Assembly: GCF_030413595.1 (NCBI RefSeq)
Contig: NZ_CP129238.1
Coordinates: forward strand, 1,736,001-1,800,000
From: Planococcus liqunii
GTDB taxonomy: Bacteria; Bacillota; Bacilli; Bacillales_A; Planococcaceae
Reading direction: 5' to 3'
Length of the DNA stretch: 64,000 nucleotides
Below the pieces are notes generated by a model, which made no database searches, was not told the DNA's origin, and saw only the letters and a list, made by a program, of their open reading frames with translations. This document shows, piece after piece, positions 1-7,968 of the stretch; the first letter of the stretch is position 1, and each line of letters opens with the position of its first letter. A program made the translations under genes and the position numbers.

Positions 1-1295
1 TTACCGTCAGCTGGAAATTGACATTGATCGTGCTGCTGCCGATGCCGCTGATGGCGTATATGACCAATTATTACGGCAAGCTGCTGCACGAACGCTTCCA
101 TGGGGCGCAAGAAGCCTTTTCAAGCCTCAATGACAAGACGCAGGAAAGCATTTCCGGCATGAAAGTGATCAAGACATTTGGGCAGGAGGAGCAGGACATT
201 GACGACTTCAAAAGATTGTCCCACCGTGTAGTTGATGAAAACATCCGTGTGGCCCGTGTCGATTCGCTGTTCGATCCGACCATTTCGGCGATTATTGGCG
301 TCTGTTATTTTCTGGCGCTCGGATTTGGCACGTATTTTGTAGTGAATGGCGAAATGACCATCGGCGACATGGTGGCTTTCACGACTTACCTTGGCTTATT
401 GGTTTGGCCGATGCTTGCTTTCGGCTGGCTTTTCAATATCGTCGAACGCGGGCGCGCTTCTTATGACCGGATCCGCCGTTTGCTTGCAGAACCGGTCGAT
501 ATCGGTGACCGGGAAGACGCCGTTGACGTGCGCCCGGCAGGGGATATCGTCTTTTCACTTGAACAATTCCAATTCACCGGCGACGACCGGGCGGCGCTGC
601 GGGATGTTTATTTCACCTTGCGCCGCGGGGAGACGCTCGGAATTGTCGGAAAGACCGGTTCCGGAAAATCAGCAATTTTGCGCCTGCTGCTGCGTGAATT
701 CGACCATTACGTCGGCGACATTACGTTTGGCGGCATTTCGGTCAACGACTACAAAAAACAGCAGCTGCGAAAAGCGATCGGCTATGTGCCGCAGGACCAT
801 TTCCTGTTCTCCACCACAGTGGCCGGGAACATCGCTTTTGCCCGGCCGGATGCCGCCATGGAAGAAGTGCACGAGGCGGCGAAGCTTGCCCATATCCACA
901 ATGATATCCTGAATTTTACGGAAGGCTATAGCACGATTGTCGGAGAGCGCGGCGTGTCGCTGTCAGGCGGCCAGAAACAGCGGATTTCCATTGCGCGTGC
1001 CTTGATGATGCAGCCGGAACTGCTGATTTTGGACGATTCCTTGTCAGCGGTCGATGCCAAAACGGAAGAAGCGATTCTTTCATCTTTGAAAAAAACGCGG
1101 ACCGGCGCGACAACAATCATCACGTCCCACCGCTTGAGCGCAATTCAGCATGCGCATCAGATCCTTGTCATGCATGAAGGCACAGTCGCTGAAATCGGGA
1201 CCCATGACCAATTGATGAAGAAAAAAGGGCGTTATTACGAAATGTATGAGCTGCAGCAATTGGAAGCGCTCGTCGAACAAGGAGGCGAGGCGTAA
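1..1295 (+). CDS. Heterodimeric ABC exporter subunit with degenerate catalytic site (5' end outside window)
   Basis: This is the C-terminal 430 residues of a fused membrane/ATPase ABC exporter. The reading frame is open to the window edge (codon phase from base 3), so the start lies upstream. The visible part has the last membrane helices, Walker A (GKTGSGKS), an intact LSGGQ signature and the Walker B segment LLILDDSLSAVD. An Asp stands where the catalytic Glu normally is, the hallmark of the non-hydrolysing half of heterodimeric exporters such as B. subtilis BmrC (YheI). Its TAA shares one base with the ATG of the next gene, so the two subunits are translationally coupled. A multidrug or lipid substrate is inferred only. 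Confidence 0.9.
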   Translation, partial: TVSWKLTLIVLLPMPLMAYMTNYYGKLLHERFHGAQEAFSSLNDKTQESISGMKVIKTFGQEEQDIDDFKRLSHRVVDENIRVARVDSLFDPTISAIIGVCYFLALGFGTYFVVNGEMTIGDMVAFTTYLGLLVWPMLAFGWLFNIVERGRASYDRIRRLLAEPVDIGDREDAVDVRPAGDIVFSLEQFQFTGDDRAALRDVYFTLRRGETLGIVGKTGSGKSAILRLLLREFDHYVGDITFGGISVNDYKKQQLRKAIGYVPQDHFLFSTTVAGNIAFARPDAAMEEVHEAAKLAHIHNDILNFTEGYSTIVGERGVSLSGGQKQRISIARALMMQPELLILDDSLSAVDAKTEEAILSSLKKTRTGATTIITSHRLSAIQHAHQILVMHEGTVAEIGTHDQLMKKKGRYYEMYELQQLEALVEQGGEA

Positions 1296-3064
1296 TGGAA
1301 AAACCGAACGAATTGACCGGCAAAGACCAGTGGCTTGTCTTCAAACGCTTATTGAAGTATTTGGCGCCGCATAAGAAAATGCTGGCAGTCGCCATGCTCC
1401 TCTTGGTGCTGACCGTCATTGGCGATGTGCTAGGGCCGGTGCTGATCAAGACGTTTATCGACGATTACTTGACGCCCGGCTCGTTTCCAACCGGCCCGGT
1501 TGCCGGGCTCGCGCTCGGCTACTTTTTCATCCAGGTTTCCAATGTCGTCATCAGCTATTTCCAGCTGCTGAAATTCCAGGAAGCGGCATTGAAAATCATT
1601 CAGCAGCTGCGCATCGATGTTTTTACGAAAGTCCAAAATCTGGGGATGCGCTATTTCGACCGGACTCCTGCCGGCAGCATGGTGTCACGCGTCACCAATG
1701 ACACCGAAGCCATCAAGGAAATGTTCGTCAGTGTACTGATCGGCTTTGTGCAAAGCATCTTTTTGATATTCGGCGTTTATATCGCGATGTTCTTCCTGAA
1801 TGTCCGGCTCGCGCTCATCACCCTGCTGGTGCTGCCGATTCTTGTATGGATCATGTATTTATACCGCAAATACAGTTCGGAATTCTATCAGGATCTGCGT
1901 GAGCGGCTCGGGCAGCTGAATGCCAAATTGTCCGAATCGCTGCAGGGAATGGGCATGGTCCAGGCATTCGGACAGGAAGCACGGCTGCAGGATGAATTCA
2001 ATGAAATCAACGAAAAACATTGGCAGGCGGGCAAGCGCAACATCAAATTGGACGGCTTGCTGCTGCATCCGGCGATTGACTTGGTGTATGCATTGGCACT
2101 GATCCTTTTACTCAGCTATTTTGGCGTGACATCATTTACAAATACGGTAGAAGTGGGGGTCCTGTATGCCTTTGTGGCGTACATCAACCGATTTTTTGAA
2201 CCGGTCAACCAGGTCATGGAGCGGTTGTCGATTTTCCAGCAGGCCATTGTTTCAGCTTCCCGCGTTTTTGAATTGCTCGATGAAGACGATTTGGCACCGG
2301 CGCAAGACGGGGCAGGCGGCGAGATTGCTGACGGAAAAATCGAATTTCGCAATGTCAGCTTTTCGTATGACGGCAAAGCCGATGTATTGAAAAACATCAG
2401 TTTCACCGCAATGCCGGGGGAAACCGTGGCGCTTGTCGGCCATACGGGAAGCGGAAAAAGTTCCATCATCAATTTGCTGATGCGGTTTTACGAATTTGAA
2501 CGAGGCGATATCCTGATTGATGGGCAGTCGGTAAAAGCATATCCGGGAAAAGAGCTGCGCAGCAAAATGGGGCTCGTGCTGCAGGACCCATTCCTGTTTT
2601 ATGGCACGATTGACAGCAATATCCGATTGCACAACCGCAGCATGCCGGATCAGACAGTCCAAGCTGCAGCACAGTTCGTGCAGGCTGACCGATTTATCAA
2701 CGAATTGCCAAAAGGCTACGGGCAGCAGGTGACGGAACGCGGATCCACTTTTTCAAGCGGGCAACGCCAACTCGTTGCATTTGCGCGGACAATGGCCACT
2801 GATCCGAAAATACTGGTGCTCGATGAAGCGACAGCCAACATCGATACGGAGACGGAAGTGGCAATCCAGGTCGGGCTTGAGCGGATGCGTCAAGGGCGGA
2901 CGACAATCGCGATTGCGCACCGCCTCAGCACGATCCAGGATGCGGAACTGATTTTGGTGCTGCACCACGGCGAAATTGTTGAACGCGGCACCCATCAGGA
3001 ATTGCTGGCGAAACGCGGACTGTATCACAAAATGTACTTGCTTCAAAACGGCATTGTAGAATAA
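1295..3064 (+). CDS. Heterodimeric ABC exporter subunit with catalytic Glu
   Basis: This 589-residue partner of the preceding subunit has a six-helix membrane domain (about residues 20-310) and an ATPase domain (about 345-585). Walker A is GHTGSGKSS and Walker B is LVLDEATANID with the catalytic Glu present. The signature reads FSSGQRQ instead of LSGGQ. The pair therefore has one normal and one degenerate ATP site, as in BmrCD or TM287/288. It is shorter than BmrD (about 670 residues) and lacks an obvious extra domain, so direct orthology is uncertain. A Shine-Dalgarno AAGGAGG sits inside the end of the upstream gene, and a strong terminator follows. Confidence 0.9.
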   Translation: MEKPNELTGKDQWLVFKRLLKYLAPHKKMLAVAMLLLVLTVIGDVLGPVLIKTFIDDYLTPGSFPTGPVAGLALGYFFIQVSNVVISYFQLLKFQEAALKIIQQLRIDVFTKVQNLGMRYFDRTPAGSMVSRVTNDTEAIKEMFVSVLIGFVQSIFLIFGVYIAMFFLNVRLALITLLVLPILVWIMYLYRKYSSEFYQDLRERLGQLNAKLSESLQGMGMVQAFGQEARLQDEFNEINEKHWQAGKRNIKLDGLLLHPAIDLVYALALILLLSYFGVTSFTNTVEVGVLYAFVAYINRFFEPVNQVMERLSIFQQAIVSASRVFELLDEDDLAPAQDGAGGEIADGKIEFRNVSFSYDGKADVLKNISFTAMPGETVALVGHTGSGKSSIINLLMRFYEFERGDILIDGQSVKAYPGKELRSKMGLVLQDPFLFYGTIDSNIRLHNRSMPDQTVQAAAQFVQADRFINELPKGYGQQVTERGSTFSSGQRQLVAFARTMATDPKILVLDEATANIDTETEVAIQVGLERMRQGRTTIAIAHRLSTIQDAELILVLHHGEIVERGTHQELLAKRGLYHKMYLLQNGIVE

Positions 3065-3070
3065 AAGAAG

Positions 3071-3099
3071 GGAACGGCTTTGGCCGTTCTTTTTTTTTC
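3071..3099 (+). terminator. Rho-independent terminator after ABC exporter operon
   Basis: Seven-bp stem GAACGGC / GCCGTTC with a 4-base loop, followed by a run of nine T. It ends the two-gene exporter operon 7 bases after the stop codon. Confidence 0.9.
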
Positions 3100-3127
3100 T
3101 GAATAACAGCCTGAAATCTTTAATAAA

Positions 3128-3141
3128 TGTAGAAAACTACA
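3128..3141. promoter_or_regulatory. Palindrome TGTAG-N4-CTACA, copy 1
   Basis: Perfect 5-bp inverted repeat TGTAG AAAA CTACA followed by AAAGGGAAA. A near-identical copy lies 87 bp downstream (3214-3229). Both are in the gap between the ABC exporter and ccdA. An operator for an unidentified regulator is the simplest reading. Confidence 0.4.
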
Positions 3142-3213
3142 AAAGGGAAAATTAAAAAGGCATAAAGGTGAAAAAATTCATAGTTAAAATGAAAAGCACT
3201 TTTTTCTTAATAC

Positions 3214-3229
3214 ATGTAGAAAGCTACAT
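3214..3229. promoter_or_regulatory. Palindrome ATGTAG-N4-CTACAT, copy 2
   Basis: Six-bp inverted repeat ATGTAG AAAG CTACAT followed by AAGGGAAA, the second member of the pair described at 3128. The conserved flank shows that it is a duplicated element, not a chance palindrome. The rest of the gap (3230-3470) holds no convincing gene. Confidence 0.4.
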
Positions 3230-3482
3230 AAGGGAAACGTATAAAAAATCAAAACAAGCAACAAGAAGAAAAACAAGATTACATAAAAGCGACCAAAAGG
3301 TGATATGATGAAAAACAAATACGCTTAAACAACCAACGGCCAACTATTTAGCAAAAAACTGGCAATGGCGCTCGAAATATCCCATCGGTTTTCATTGTCC
3401 ACAAAGATGTCACAGGCAAAGAGGCGGTCATGTAAAGGCAAATTTGGTAAGATAGGGAGAGCATAGTGAAAGGGTGACAATT

Positions 3483-4193
3483 GTGGCCAGTGATATCAAT
3501 TTGTTTCTCGCATTTGGTGCGGGATTTTTGAGTTTTATTTCGCCCTGTACGCTGCCGTTGTATCCGGCATTTTTATCGTATATAACCGGGATGTCGATAG
3601 ATGAACTCAAAAACGACAAAAAGGTCATGCGCAAACGCGGCATGTACCACACTTTATTTTTCTTGTTAGGATTTTCAACCATTTTTATTGCACTCGGATT
3701 CAGCACTTCTTTCTTTTACGAATGGTTTGTCCGGTATGATGAACTGATCCGCCAAGTTGGCGCTATTTTTATCGTCTTGTTCGGCTTGATGATTGTCGGT
3801 GTGTTTACGCCGAAGTTCTTGATGCAAGACCGGAAAGTATCGTTTAAAAACCGTCCTTCCGGCTTCCTCGGAACATTCGTTATCGGATTGGCTTTTGCCG
3901 CAGGATGGACGCCGTGTACCGGTCCAATTACAGCAGCTATTTATGCGCTTGCTGCAACGAACCCGGGGTCTGGCGTCTGGTATATGGTCGCTTATATTCT
4001 CGGCTTTGCGATACCGTTCTTCGTCTTGTCATTCTTTGTGGCACAGACGGGATGGCTGCGCCGCAACAGCCAAAAGATCATGACTGTTGGCGGCTATGTT
4101 ATGATAGCTGTCGGTGTACTTCTGTTCTTTGATGGCATGACGTACCTGATCCGTATTTTGAGCCCGGTTTTCGGCGATTTCCAAGGATTCTAA
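3483..4193 (+). CDS. ccdA: Cytochrome c biogenesis protein CcdA
   Basis: This 236-residue, six-helix membrane protein moves reducing equivalents from cytoplasmic thioredoxin across the membrane for cytochrome c maturation. The two redox cysteines lie in the typical places, SPCTLPLYP in the first helix and TPCTGP in the fourth. A longer frame opens at 3474, but the Shine-Dalgarno AGGG (3471-3474) fits GTG 3483, giving the CcdA-like N terminus [11 protein letters not shown]. In B. subtilis ccdA is followed by yneI and ccdC. Here yneI is missing and a CcdC-like gene follows after about 80 bp. Confidence 0.93.
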   Translation: MASDINLFLAFGAGFLSFISPCTLPLYPAFLSYITGMSIDELKNDKKVMRKRGMYHTLFFLLGFSTIFIALGFSTSFFYEWFVRYDELIRQVGAIFIVLFGLMIVGVFTPKFLMQDRKVSFKNRPSGFLGTFVIGLAFAAGWTPCTGPITAAIYALAATNPGSGVWYMVAYILGFAIPFFVLSFFVAQTGWLRRNSQKIMTVGGYVMIAVGVLLFFDGMTYLIRILSPVFGDFQGF

Positions 4194-4212
4194 TGATGAA
4201 GCAGGTGGAAGC

Positions 4213-4284
4213 ATGAGTACTAGATTTATAATAGAAGAAAATGGCCTGAAAATACGGAGCTTCGGAGTTGACCGACATGTTTGA
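4213..4284 (+). CDS. Possible 23-residue leader ORF before ccdC-like gene
   Basis: ATG 4213 is preceded by AGGTGGA at good spacing. It opens 23 codons ending in a TGA that overlaps the second and third codons of the next gene. No family is recognised. It occupies the position where B. subtilis has yneI and could couple translation of the CcdC-like gene, but it may be chance. Confidence 0.3.
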   Translation: MSTRFIIEENGLKIRSFGVDRHV

Positions 4285-4786
4285 GTTTTTGGAAATGGTT
4301 CCTCCCGAAATCATGCTGGTGGTGACCACTATTGGAGCGCTCGGCATGGGGATTATGGCGATGATTGTCCGCAGCAAATCGGCTAAAAAACCGGCATCGG
4401 CTAAAAAAATCATTTTGCCTCCACTTTTTATGTCAACGGGGGCTTTGATGTTCGTATTCCCGTTTTTCCGTGTCGCGCCTATCCAGATAGGTGAAGCATT
4501 GCTCGTCGGTGCTTTGTTTTCCACGGTGCTGATTTGGTCGTCCAAGTTTGAAATCCGCGATGGCGACATTTACTTAAAGCAATCGAAAGCCTTTGTTTTT
4601 ATCCTGATCGGCTTATTGCTGATCCGGGTGATCGGCAAAGTCGTGTTAAGTTCTACGATTGATATCGGGGAACTGGGCGGCATGTTCTGGATTCTGGCTT
4701 TTGGCATGATTGTTCCATGGCGTCTTGCCATGTACCTGCAGTATAAAAAATTGCAGGGAAAACTGGAAAGCGCAGTCCCTAATTGA
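4277..4786 (+). CDS. ccdC: CcdC-like membrane protein (DUF1453, YneJ type)
   Basis: This protein of 169 residues has about four to five hydrophobic segments (roughly 8-28, 42-60, 68-88, 104-124, 135-150). Sequence character and position behind ccdA match the CcdC/YneJ family linked to cytochrome c maturation, whose exact role is unknown. A TTG at 4268 is in frame, but GGAG at 4264-4267 fits ATG 4277 better. The last codons form the left arm of the terminator, which therefore overlaps the gene. Confidence 0.8.
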   Translation: MFEFLEMVPPEIMLVVTTIGALGMGIMAMIVRSKSAKKPASAKKIILPPLFMSTGALMFVFPFFRVAPIQIGEALLVGALFSTVLIWSSKFEIRDGDIYLKQSKAFVFILIGLLLIRVIGKVVLSSTIDIGELGGMFWILAFGMIVPWRLAMYLQYKKLQGKLESAVPN

Positions 4787-4801
4787 GGGCTGCGCTTTTT
4801 T
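4769..4801 (+). terminator. Terminator overlapping the 3' end of ccdC-like gene
   Basis: Stem GCGCAG-t-CCCT / AGGG-CTGCGC followed by six T. The left arm encodes the last residues of the CcdC-like protein and the TGA lies in the hairpin. Confidence 0.85.
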
Positions 4802-4837
4802 AATCGAATCTGTTGCAATATAGCGCAGAAAGCAAGA

Positions 4838-4869
4838 AAAACGCCATTCCTTCAAAAGGAATGGCGTTT
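4838..4869 (-). terminator. Terminator of DUF2621 gene
   Basis: Long stem AACGCCATTCCTT / AAGGAATGGCGTT directly after the minus-strand stop at 4871. On that strand it is followed by TTTTTCTT. It faces the plus-strand terminator at 4769-4801 between the two convergent genes. Confidence 0.8.
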
Positions 4870-4870
4870 G

Positions 4871-5305
4871 TTATTTCTCGAAATATTGCTCGTACGGCGA
4901 AATGTCGATTTTCATTTCCGCCAACTTTTTCCGTAGGAATTTATGGTCGCGTTTTGGCGTCGCAATGATATATCCCCGGATAATGTGTTCGAGCTTCATT
5001 TTCTTCACTTTTTCTTCCAACAAAATCTGGCCGATTCTGCCAGCGATTTTTTGCTTAGCCACAGGGCGGAACAAGTCTGGAACCGGCTGCACCAATTCGT
5101 TCAGCATTGCTTTTTCTTCCGTACCCCATAAGTGGATGGTTTTATCCACGTAATACTCTTCCCAGTTCAAATCCGATAAGCCGTCTTTTTTAGGCATCGA
5201 CTTTAAAAATTTCCGGAACATGAAATAGCCGCCGATAGCAAACAAGCCGACCAATACCACGACCCAGAACAGGATAAACCATAAAAACCAGCCTTCAAGT
5301 GCCAC
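4871..5305 (-). CDS. DUF2621 (YneK-like) membrane-anchored protein
   Basis: This 144-residue protein has one N-terminal membrane helix (about residues 4-26, WFLWFILFWVVVLVGLFAIGG) and a charged, helical cytoplasmic part. It resembles B. subtilis YneK, and the DLNWEEYYVD region after the helix is typical. An ATG at 5335 is in frame, but GAGGTG at 5311-5317 fits GTG 5305, giving a protein of YneK length. It lies convergent to the ccdC-like gene, as yneK neighbours ccdC in Bacillus. Function unknown. Confidence 0.8.
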   Translation of the reverse strand: MALEGWFLWFILFWVVVLVGLFAIGGYFMFRKFLKSMPKKDGLSDLNWEEYYVDKTIHLWGTEEKAMLNELVQPVPDLFRPVAKQKIAGRIGQILLEEKVKKMKLEHIIRGYIIATPKRDHKFLRKKLAEMKIDISPYEQYFEK

Positions 5306-5426
5306 TTTGTTCACCTCGTTTATTCGTACCTTCATCTATTATAGAAGGATTTTCGTAAAAATTCATCCAAAAGGTATCTCTTTTTTTGATTTGTGTCTAT
5401 ATAGCGAATGAAAGGAGGTGATCGAC

Positions 5427-5645
5427 ATGGCAGCAAGCGAATTTAAAAGTGCAAGCATTCGGTGCACATACGACAACGGATTGGACGACAAAGGCAAGAC
5501 GAAGAAAAAAGTAAAAGCGTACCACAACGTAACGGAAACAGCTGCGGCTGACGCAATCCACGCCGTAGCCATCGTGTTGACAGGCTTTGGCACGAAAGAG
5601 CTGATGTTCCTGGAAAAACAGTCCGGACTCAACATTTACGCATAA
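5427..5645 (+). CDS. DUF1659 family protein
   Basis: This small 72-residue protein starts MAASEFKSASIRC and continues with the GKTKKKVKAYHNV and AIVLTGFGTKEL segments of DUF1659. The start is fixed by a perfect AAAGGAGGTGA, 6 bases before ATG 5427. It is the first gene of a trio with DUF2922 and YvrJ that recurs in Bacillales genomes. The trio has no established function. Confidence 0.85.
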   Translation: MAASEFKSASIRCTYDNGLDDKGKTKKKVKAYHNVTETAAADAIHAVAIVLTGFGTKELMFLEKQSGLNIYA

Positions 5646-5665
5646 TGACAAAGGGGGATTAACGA

Positions 5666-5881
5666 ATGGCAAAAACATTGGAACTGATCTTTGCTACAGC
5701 AGCGGGCAAAGAAGTCACACTGTCGGTAGAGGATCCGCGCGAGAACGTCACTTCGCTTGAACTTCAGGCGGGCATGCAGACAATCATTGCACAAAACATT
5801 TTTGAAGTGGAAGGTTCACGTTTTGCTGCCGCCAAAGGCGCCCGCATCGTGGAACGCAACGTCGTCGATTACGAAGTTTAA
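5666..5881 (+). CDS. DUF2922 family protein
   Basis: This 71-residue protein has the DUF2922 pattern: an N-terminal strand LELIFATAAGKEVTLSV, an EDPRENVT turn, then a helix and a conserved end ARIVERNVVDYEV. It follows the DUF1659 gene by 20 bp with its own AAGGGGGAT Shine-Dalgarno. It is a paralogue-like partner of DUF1659. Function unknown. Confidence 0.85.
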   Translation: MAKTLELIFATAAGKEVTLSVEDPRENVTSLELQAGMQTIIAQNIFEVEGSRFAAAKGARIVERNVVDYEV

Positions 5882-5886
5882 CAAGC

Positions 5887-5915
5887 GGGCTCTCCTGATT
5901 CGGGGGAGCCTTTTT
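5887..5915 (+). terminator. Terminator between DUF2922 and YvrJ-like genes
   Basis: Stem GGCTCTCC / GGGGGAGCC with loop TGATTC and five T. It lies 6 bases after the DUF2922 stop and before the YvrJ-like gene, so read-through is needed for co-transcription of the third member. Confidence 0.75.
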
Positions 5916-5936
5916 GAATAGAAGCGAGGTGGAAAA

Positions 5937-6065
5937 ATGGATGAGTGGATGCGGTTGATCCAAGAAGTGGGCTTCCCGATTTTTGTATCTTTTTACTTGA
6001 TGCACCGGGTGGAAGCGAAGCTAGTGGCGATACACGATGCACTGGTGACATTAAAGCTTTCCTGA
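5937..6065 (+). CDS. YvrJ family small membrane protein
   Basis: A 42-residue ORF with Shine-Dalgarno GCGAGGTGG 6 bases before ATG. The sequence LIQEVGFPIFVSFYLMHRVE followed by a basic/amphipathic tail is the YvrJ signature: one membrane helix starting with VGFP. It completes the DUF1659-DUF2922-YvrJ cluster. It is easily missed because of its size. Function unknown. Confidence 0.75.
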   Translation: MDEWMRLIQEVGFPIFVSFYLMHRVEAKLVAIHDALVTLKLS

Positions 6066-6160
6066 CTTCACAGATTTGTGACAAAGAAGGAAGAGGTTCA
6101 GTTGAATTGGCCGAGGGCATTCGCTATGATTAAGGTTATGGATGAATGGAGGAATGCATC

Positions 6161-6721
6161 ATGAGACATCTGCGAATTGCCCTCCTGATGGGGCTGATCC
6201 TGATTCTTTCAGCCTGCGGCAATCAATCAATTGAGGATTTTTCCTATACTGATCATAGAGGGGAGCAAGTTTCCCTAGATAGCTTAAAAGGGAAGCCATG
6301 GCTTGCCACTTTTGTCTTCACCAATTGTGAGACGGTCTGCCCGCCGATGACGTTTAACATGGCCAGCATTCAGGAAAAGCTTGTGGAAGAAGGCATCGAA
6401 GATTATAAAATTGTAGCGTTCAGTGTCGATCCCGAAGAAGATACACCGGAGAAAATGCAAGCGTACTTGGGCAATTTTTCCGTGCCTGATGAGTCGAAAT
6501 GGCATTTGCTGACGGGGTACAGCCAAGAAGAAATTGCAGATTATGCCGTTGACAATTTCAAGGCGCTGGTCAAAAACGATCCGAACAGCGATCAAGTGGT
6601 CCACGGCACTACGTTTTATTTGATGGATGCAGAAGGGGCCGTCGCCAATAATTACGATGGCTATACGGATGTTCCGGTAGACGAGATTGCCGGCGACTTA
6701 AAAGAATTGATCCAAAAATAA
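6161..6721 (+). CDS. SCO1/SenC family copper chaperone lipoprotein (YpmQ-like)
   Basis: This 186-residue membrane-anchored thioredoxin-fold protein has a signal peptide ending in lipobox LSAC with the lipidated Cys at 19. The copper/redox motif CETVC (Cys56, Cys60) and the third ligand His at about 148 (VVHGTTF) are all present, so it should bind copper. SCO proteins supply copper to the CuA centre of cytochrome c oxidase. An in-frame ATG at 6146 lies at the GGAGGA ribosome site, so ATG 6161 is used. A terminator follows directly. Confidence 0.9.
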   Translation: MRHLRIALLMGLILILSACGNQSIEDFSYTDHRGEQVSLDSLKGKPWLATFVFTNCETVCPPMTFNMASIQEKLVEEGIEDYKIVAFSVDPEEDTPEKMQAYLGNFSVPDESKWHLLTGYSQEEIADYAVDNFKALVKNDPNSDQVVHGTTFYLMDAEGAVANNYDGYTDVPVDEIAGDLKELIQK

Positions 6722-6746
6722 AAACCGGTCATAGACCGGTTTTTTC
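6722..6746. terminator. Bidirectional terminator shared by SCO1 gene and mscL
   Basis: Seven-bp stem ACCGGTC / GACCGGT with loop ATA, flanked by A on the left and T on the right. The right arm lies inside the last codons of mscL (minus strand), so a single hairpin ends both convergent genes. Confidence 0.85.
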
Positions 6747-7118
6747 TTTTGCTAATAAATCGCGGATTTCAATCAGCAGCTCTTCTTTTTTATCGAGCAC
6801 TGCGGGCTCTTCTTCAGCAGGCACATCTTTTTTGCGTTTCAGTTTCGTGAAAATGCGAATAACAAGGAATATCGAAAAAGCAACGATGAAAAAGTCGATC
6901 ACGGATTGTGCAAATATACCGTACCGCAACTCTGCCCCTTGGAATGTATAAGTCCAATCTTCCACGCTAAAACCGCCAAGCAAAATTCCGACTGCCGGCA
7001 TGATGATGTCTTCCACCAATGAGGAAACGATTTTCCCGAATGCAGCTCCAATAACGACTGCAATCGCCAAGTCCAATACATTTCCTTTTAAAGCAAATTT
7101 CTTAAAATCTTCCCACAT
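6729..7118 (-). CDS. mscL: Large-conductance mechanosensitive channel MscL
   Basis: This 129-residue channel opens on membrane stretch and releases solutes on osmotic downshock. It shows the N-terminal amphipathic helix MWEDFKKFALKGNVLDLA, TM1 with the conserved AVVIGAAFGKIV pore sequence, a periplasmic loop, TM2 (about residues 68-90) and a charged C-terminal helix (LLIEIRDLLAKE). The length is normal. The stop region is shared with the terminator at 6722-6746. Confidence 0.95.
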   Translation of the reverse strand: MWEDFKKFALKGNVLDLAIAVVIGAAFGKIVSSLVEDIIMPAVGILLGGFSVEDWTYTFQGAELRYGIFAQSVIDFFIVAFSIFLVIRIFTKLKRKKDVPAEEEPAVLDKKEELLIEIRDLLAKEKTGL

Positions 7119-7279
7119 ACGAACACCTCCTAAACTTCAGTATAGAGAAAGGCCGGATGGTTTTACACATGATTCGCATAAAACAATTCGAATTCGTCCT
7201 TTTTGAACAGGAGAACGATACAGATAAGTAAGGTAAACTGTGGTAAACTGGGGAAAATGGACATTTAGGTGTGGGAAGA

Positions 7280-7927
7280 ATGAAGAAAAAAAGAAAGCTC
7301 AAGCGGAGCGTCCGTTTGAAATTGTGGTTTTTAATTATCCTGTTTCCAGCTGTTATTGTGCTGACCACGCTGTTTGTCGTGGTTTTTCATATGTTTAATC
7401 CAGTGTCGGTCGCGAATACATTAAAAGAAGCGCCACAACAATTATTTGAAATCGAATTGCCTGAAGAAAACATTCCGCTTTATCAAGAGGCTGCAGATGC
7501 ATTCGGCATTCCATGGACTTTGCTTGCTGCACATCACCGCATTGAAACGAAGTTTTCAACGATGGATCCTTTGCTTTCGCCGGTTGGGGCAGAAGGGCAT
7601 CTTCAGTTTATGCCGTGCACGTTTGTCGGCTGGACCCATCCAACGTGTTCCGGAAAAGGCCAAGGCGAAATTCCGGAAAAAGAAAAGACCGATCCGGCCG
7701 TGATTGCAAAATACGGAGGATATGGACTTGACGGAGATGGAGACGGAGTGGCCGATCCGTATAATTTGATGGATGCCCTGTACAGTGCGGCAAATTACTT
7801 GTCGAAGAACGGGGCAGCTGACGGGAAACTGGAGAAAGCTATTTTCCAGTATAACCACAGCGACCAATACGTAGAAGACGTTTTGCATTATTACCATCTG
7901 TATGAAGAGCAATTTCCGGACCAATAA
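7280..7927 (+). CDS. Membrane-anchored lytic transglycosylase
   Basis: This 215-residue protein has a basic N terminus, a signal anchor (about residues 12-38) and a lysozyme-like domain outside the membrane. Family marks are RIETKFS with the catalytic Glu, GHLQFMPCTFVGW, DGDGDGVADPYNLMDALYSA and AIFQYNHS near the end. It should cleave peptidoglycan glycan strands. An in-frame GTG at 7271 exists, but ATG 7280 sits at correct distance from AGGTG. A bidirectional terminator follows. Confidence 0.85.
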   Translation: MKKKRKLKRSVRLKLWFLIILFPAVIVLTTLFVVVFHMFNPVSVANTLKEAPQQLFEIELPEENIPLYQEAADAFGIPWTLLAAHHRIETKFSTMDPLLSPVGAEGHLQFMPCTFVGWTHPTCSGKGQGEIPEKEKTDPAVIAKYGGYGLDGDGDGVADPYNLMDALYSAANYLSKNGAADGKLEKAIFQYNHSDQYVEDVLHYYHLYEEQFPDQ

Positions 7928-7928
7928 A

Positions 7929-7961
7929 AAAGAGACCCCATAACGGGATCTCTTTTTTTAT
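7929..7961. terminator. Bidirectional terminator
   Basis: Stem AGAGACCCC / GGGATCTCT with loop ATAA, flanked by six A and seven T. It serves the transglycosylase gene (plus) and the GlsB-like gene (minus). Confidence 0.85.
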
Positions 7962-7968
7962 TGGCTTA

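Noticed and set aside
391..912. 173-residue ORF inside the first ABC gene
   Set aside because: It overlaps the Walker A and linker region of a clearly coding frame and has the low-complexity look of an out-of-frame translation.
5945..6133. 62-residue ORF after DUF2922
   Set aside because: It is a frame-shifted shadow of the YvrJ-like gene at 5937, which has the ribosome site and the family pattern.
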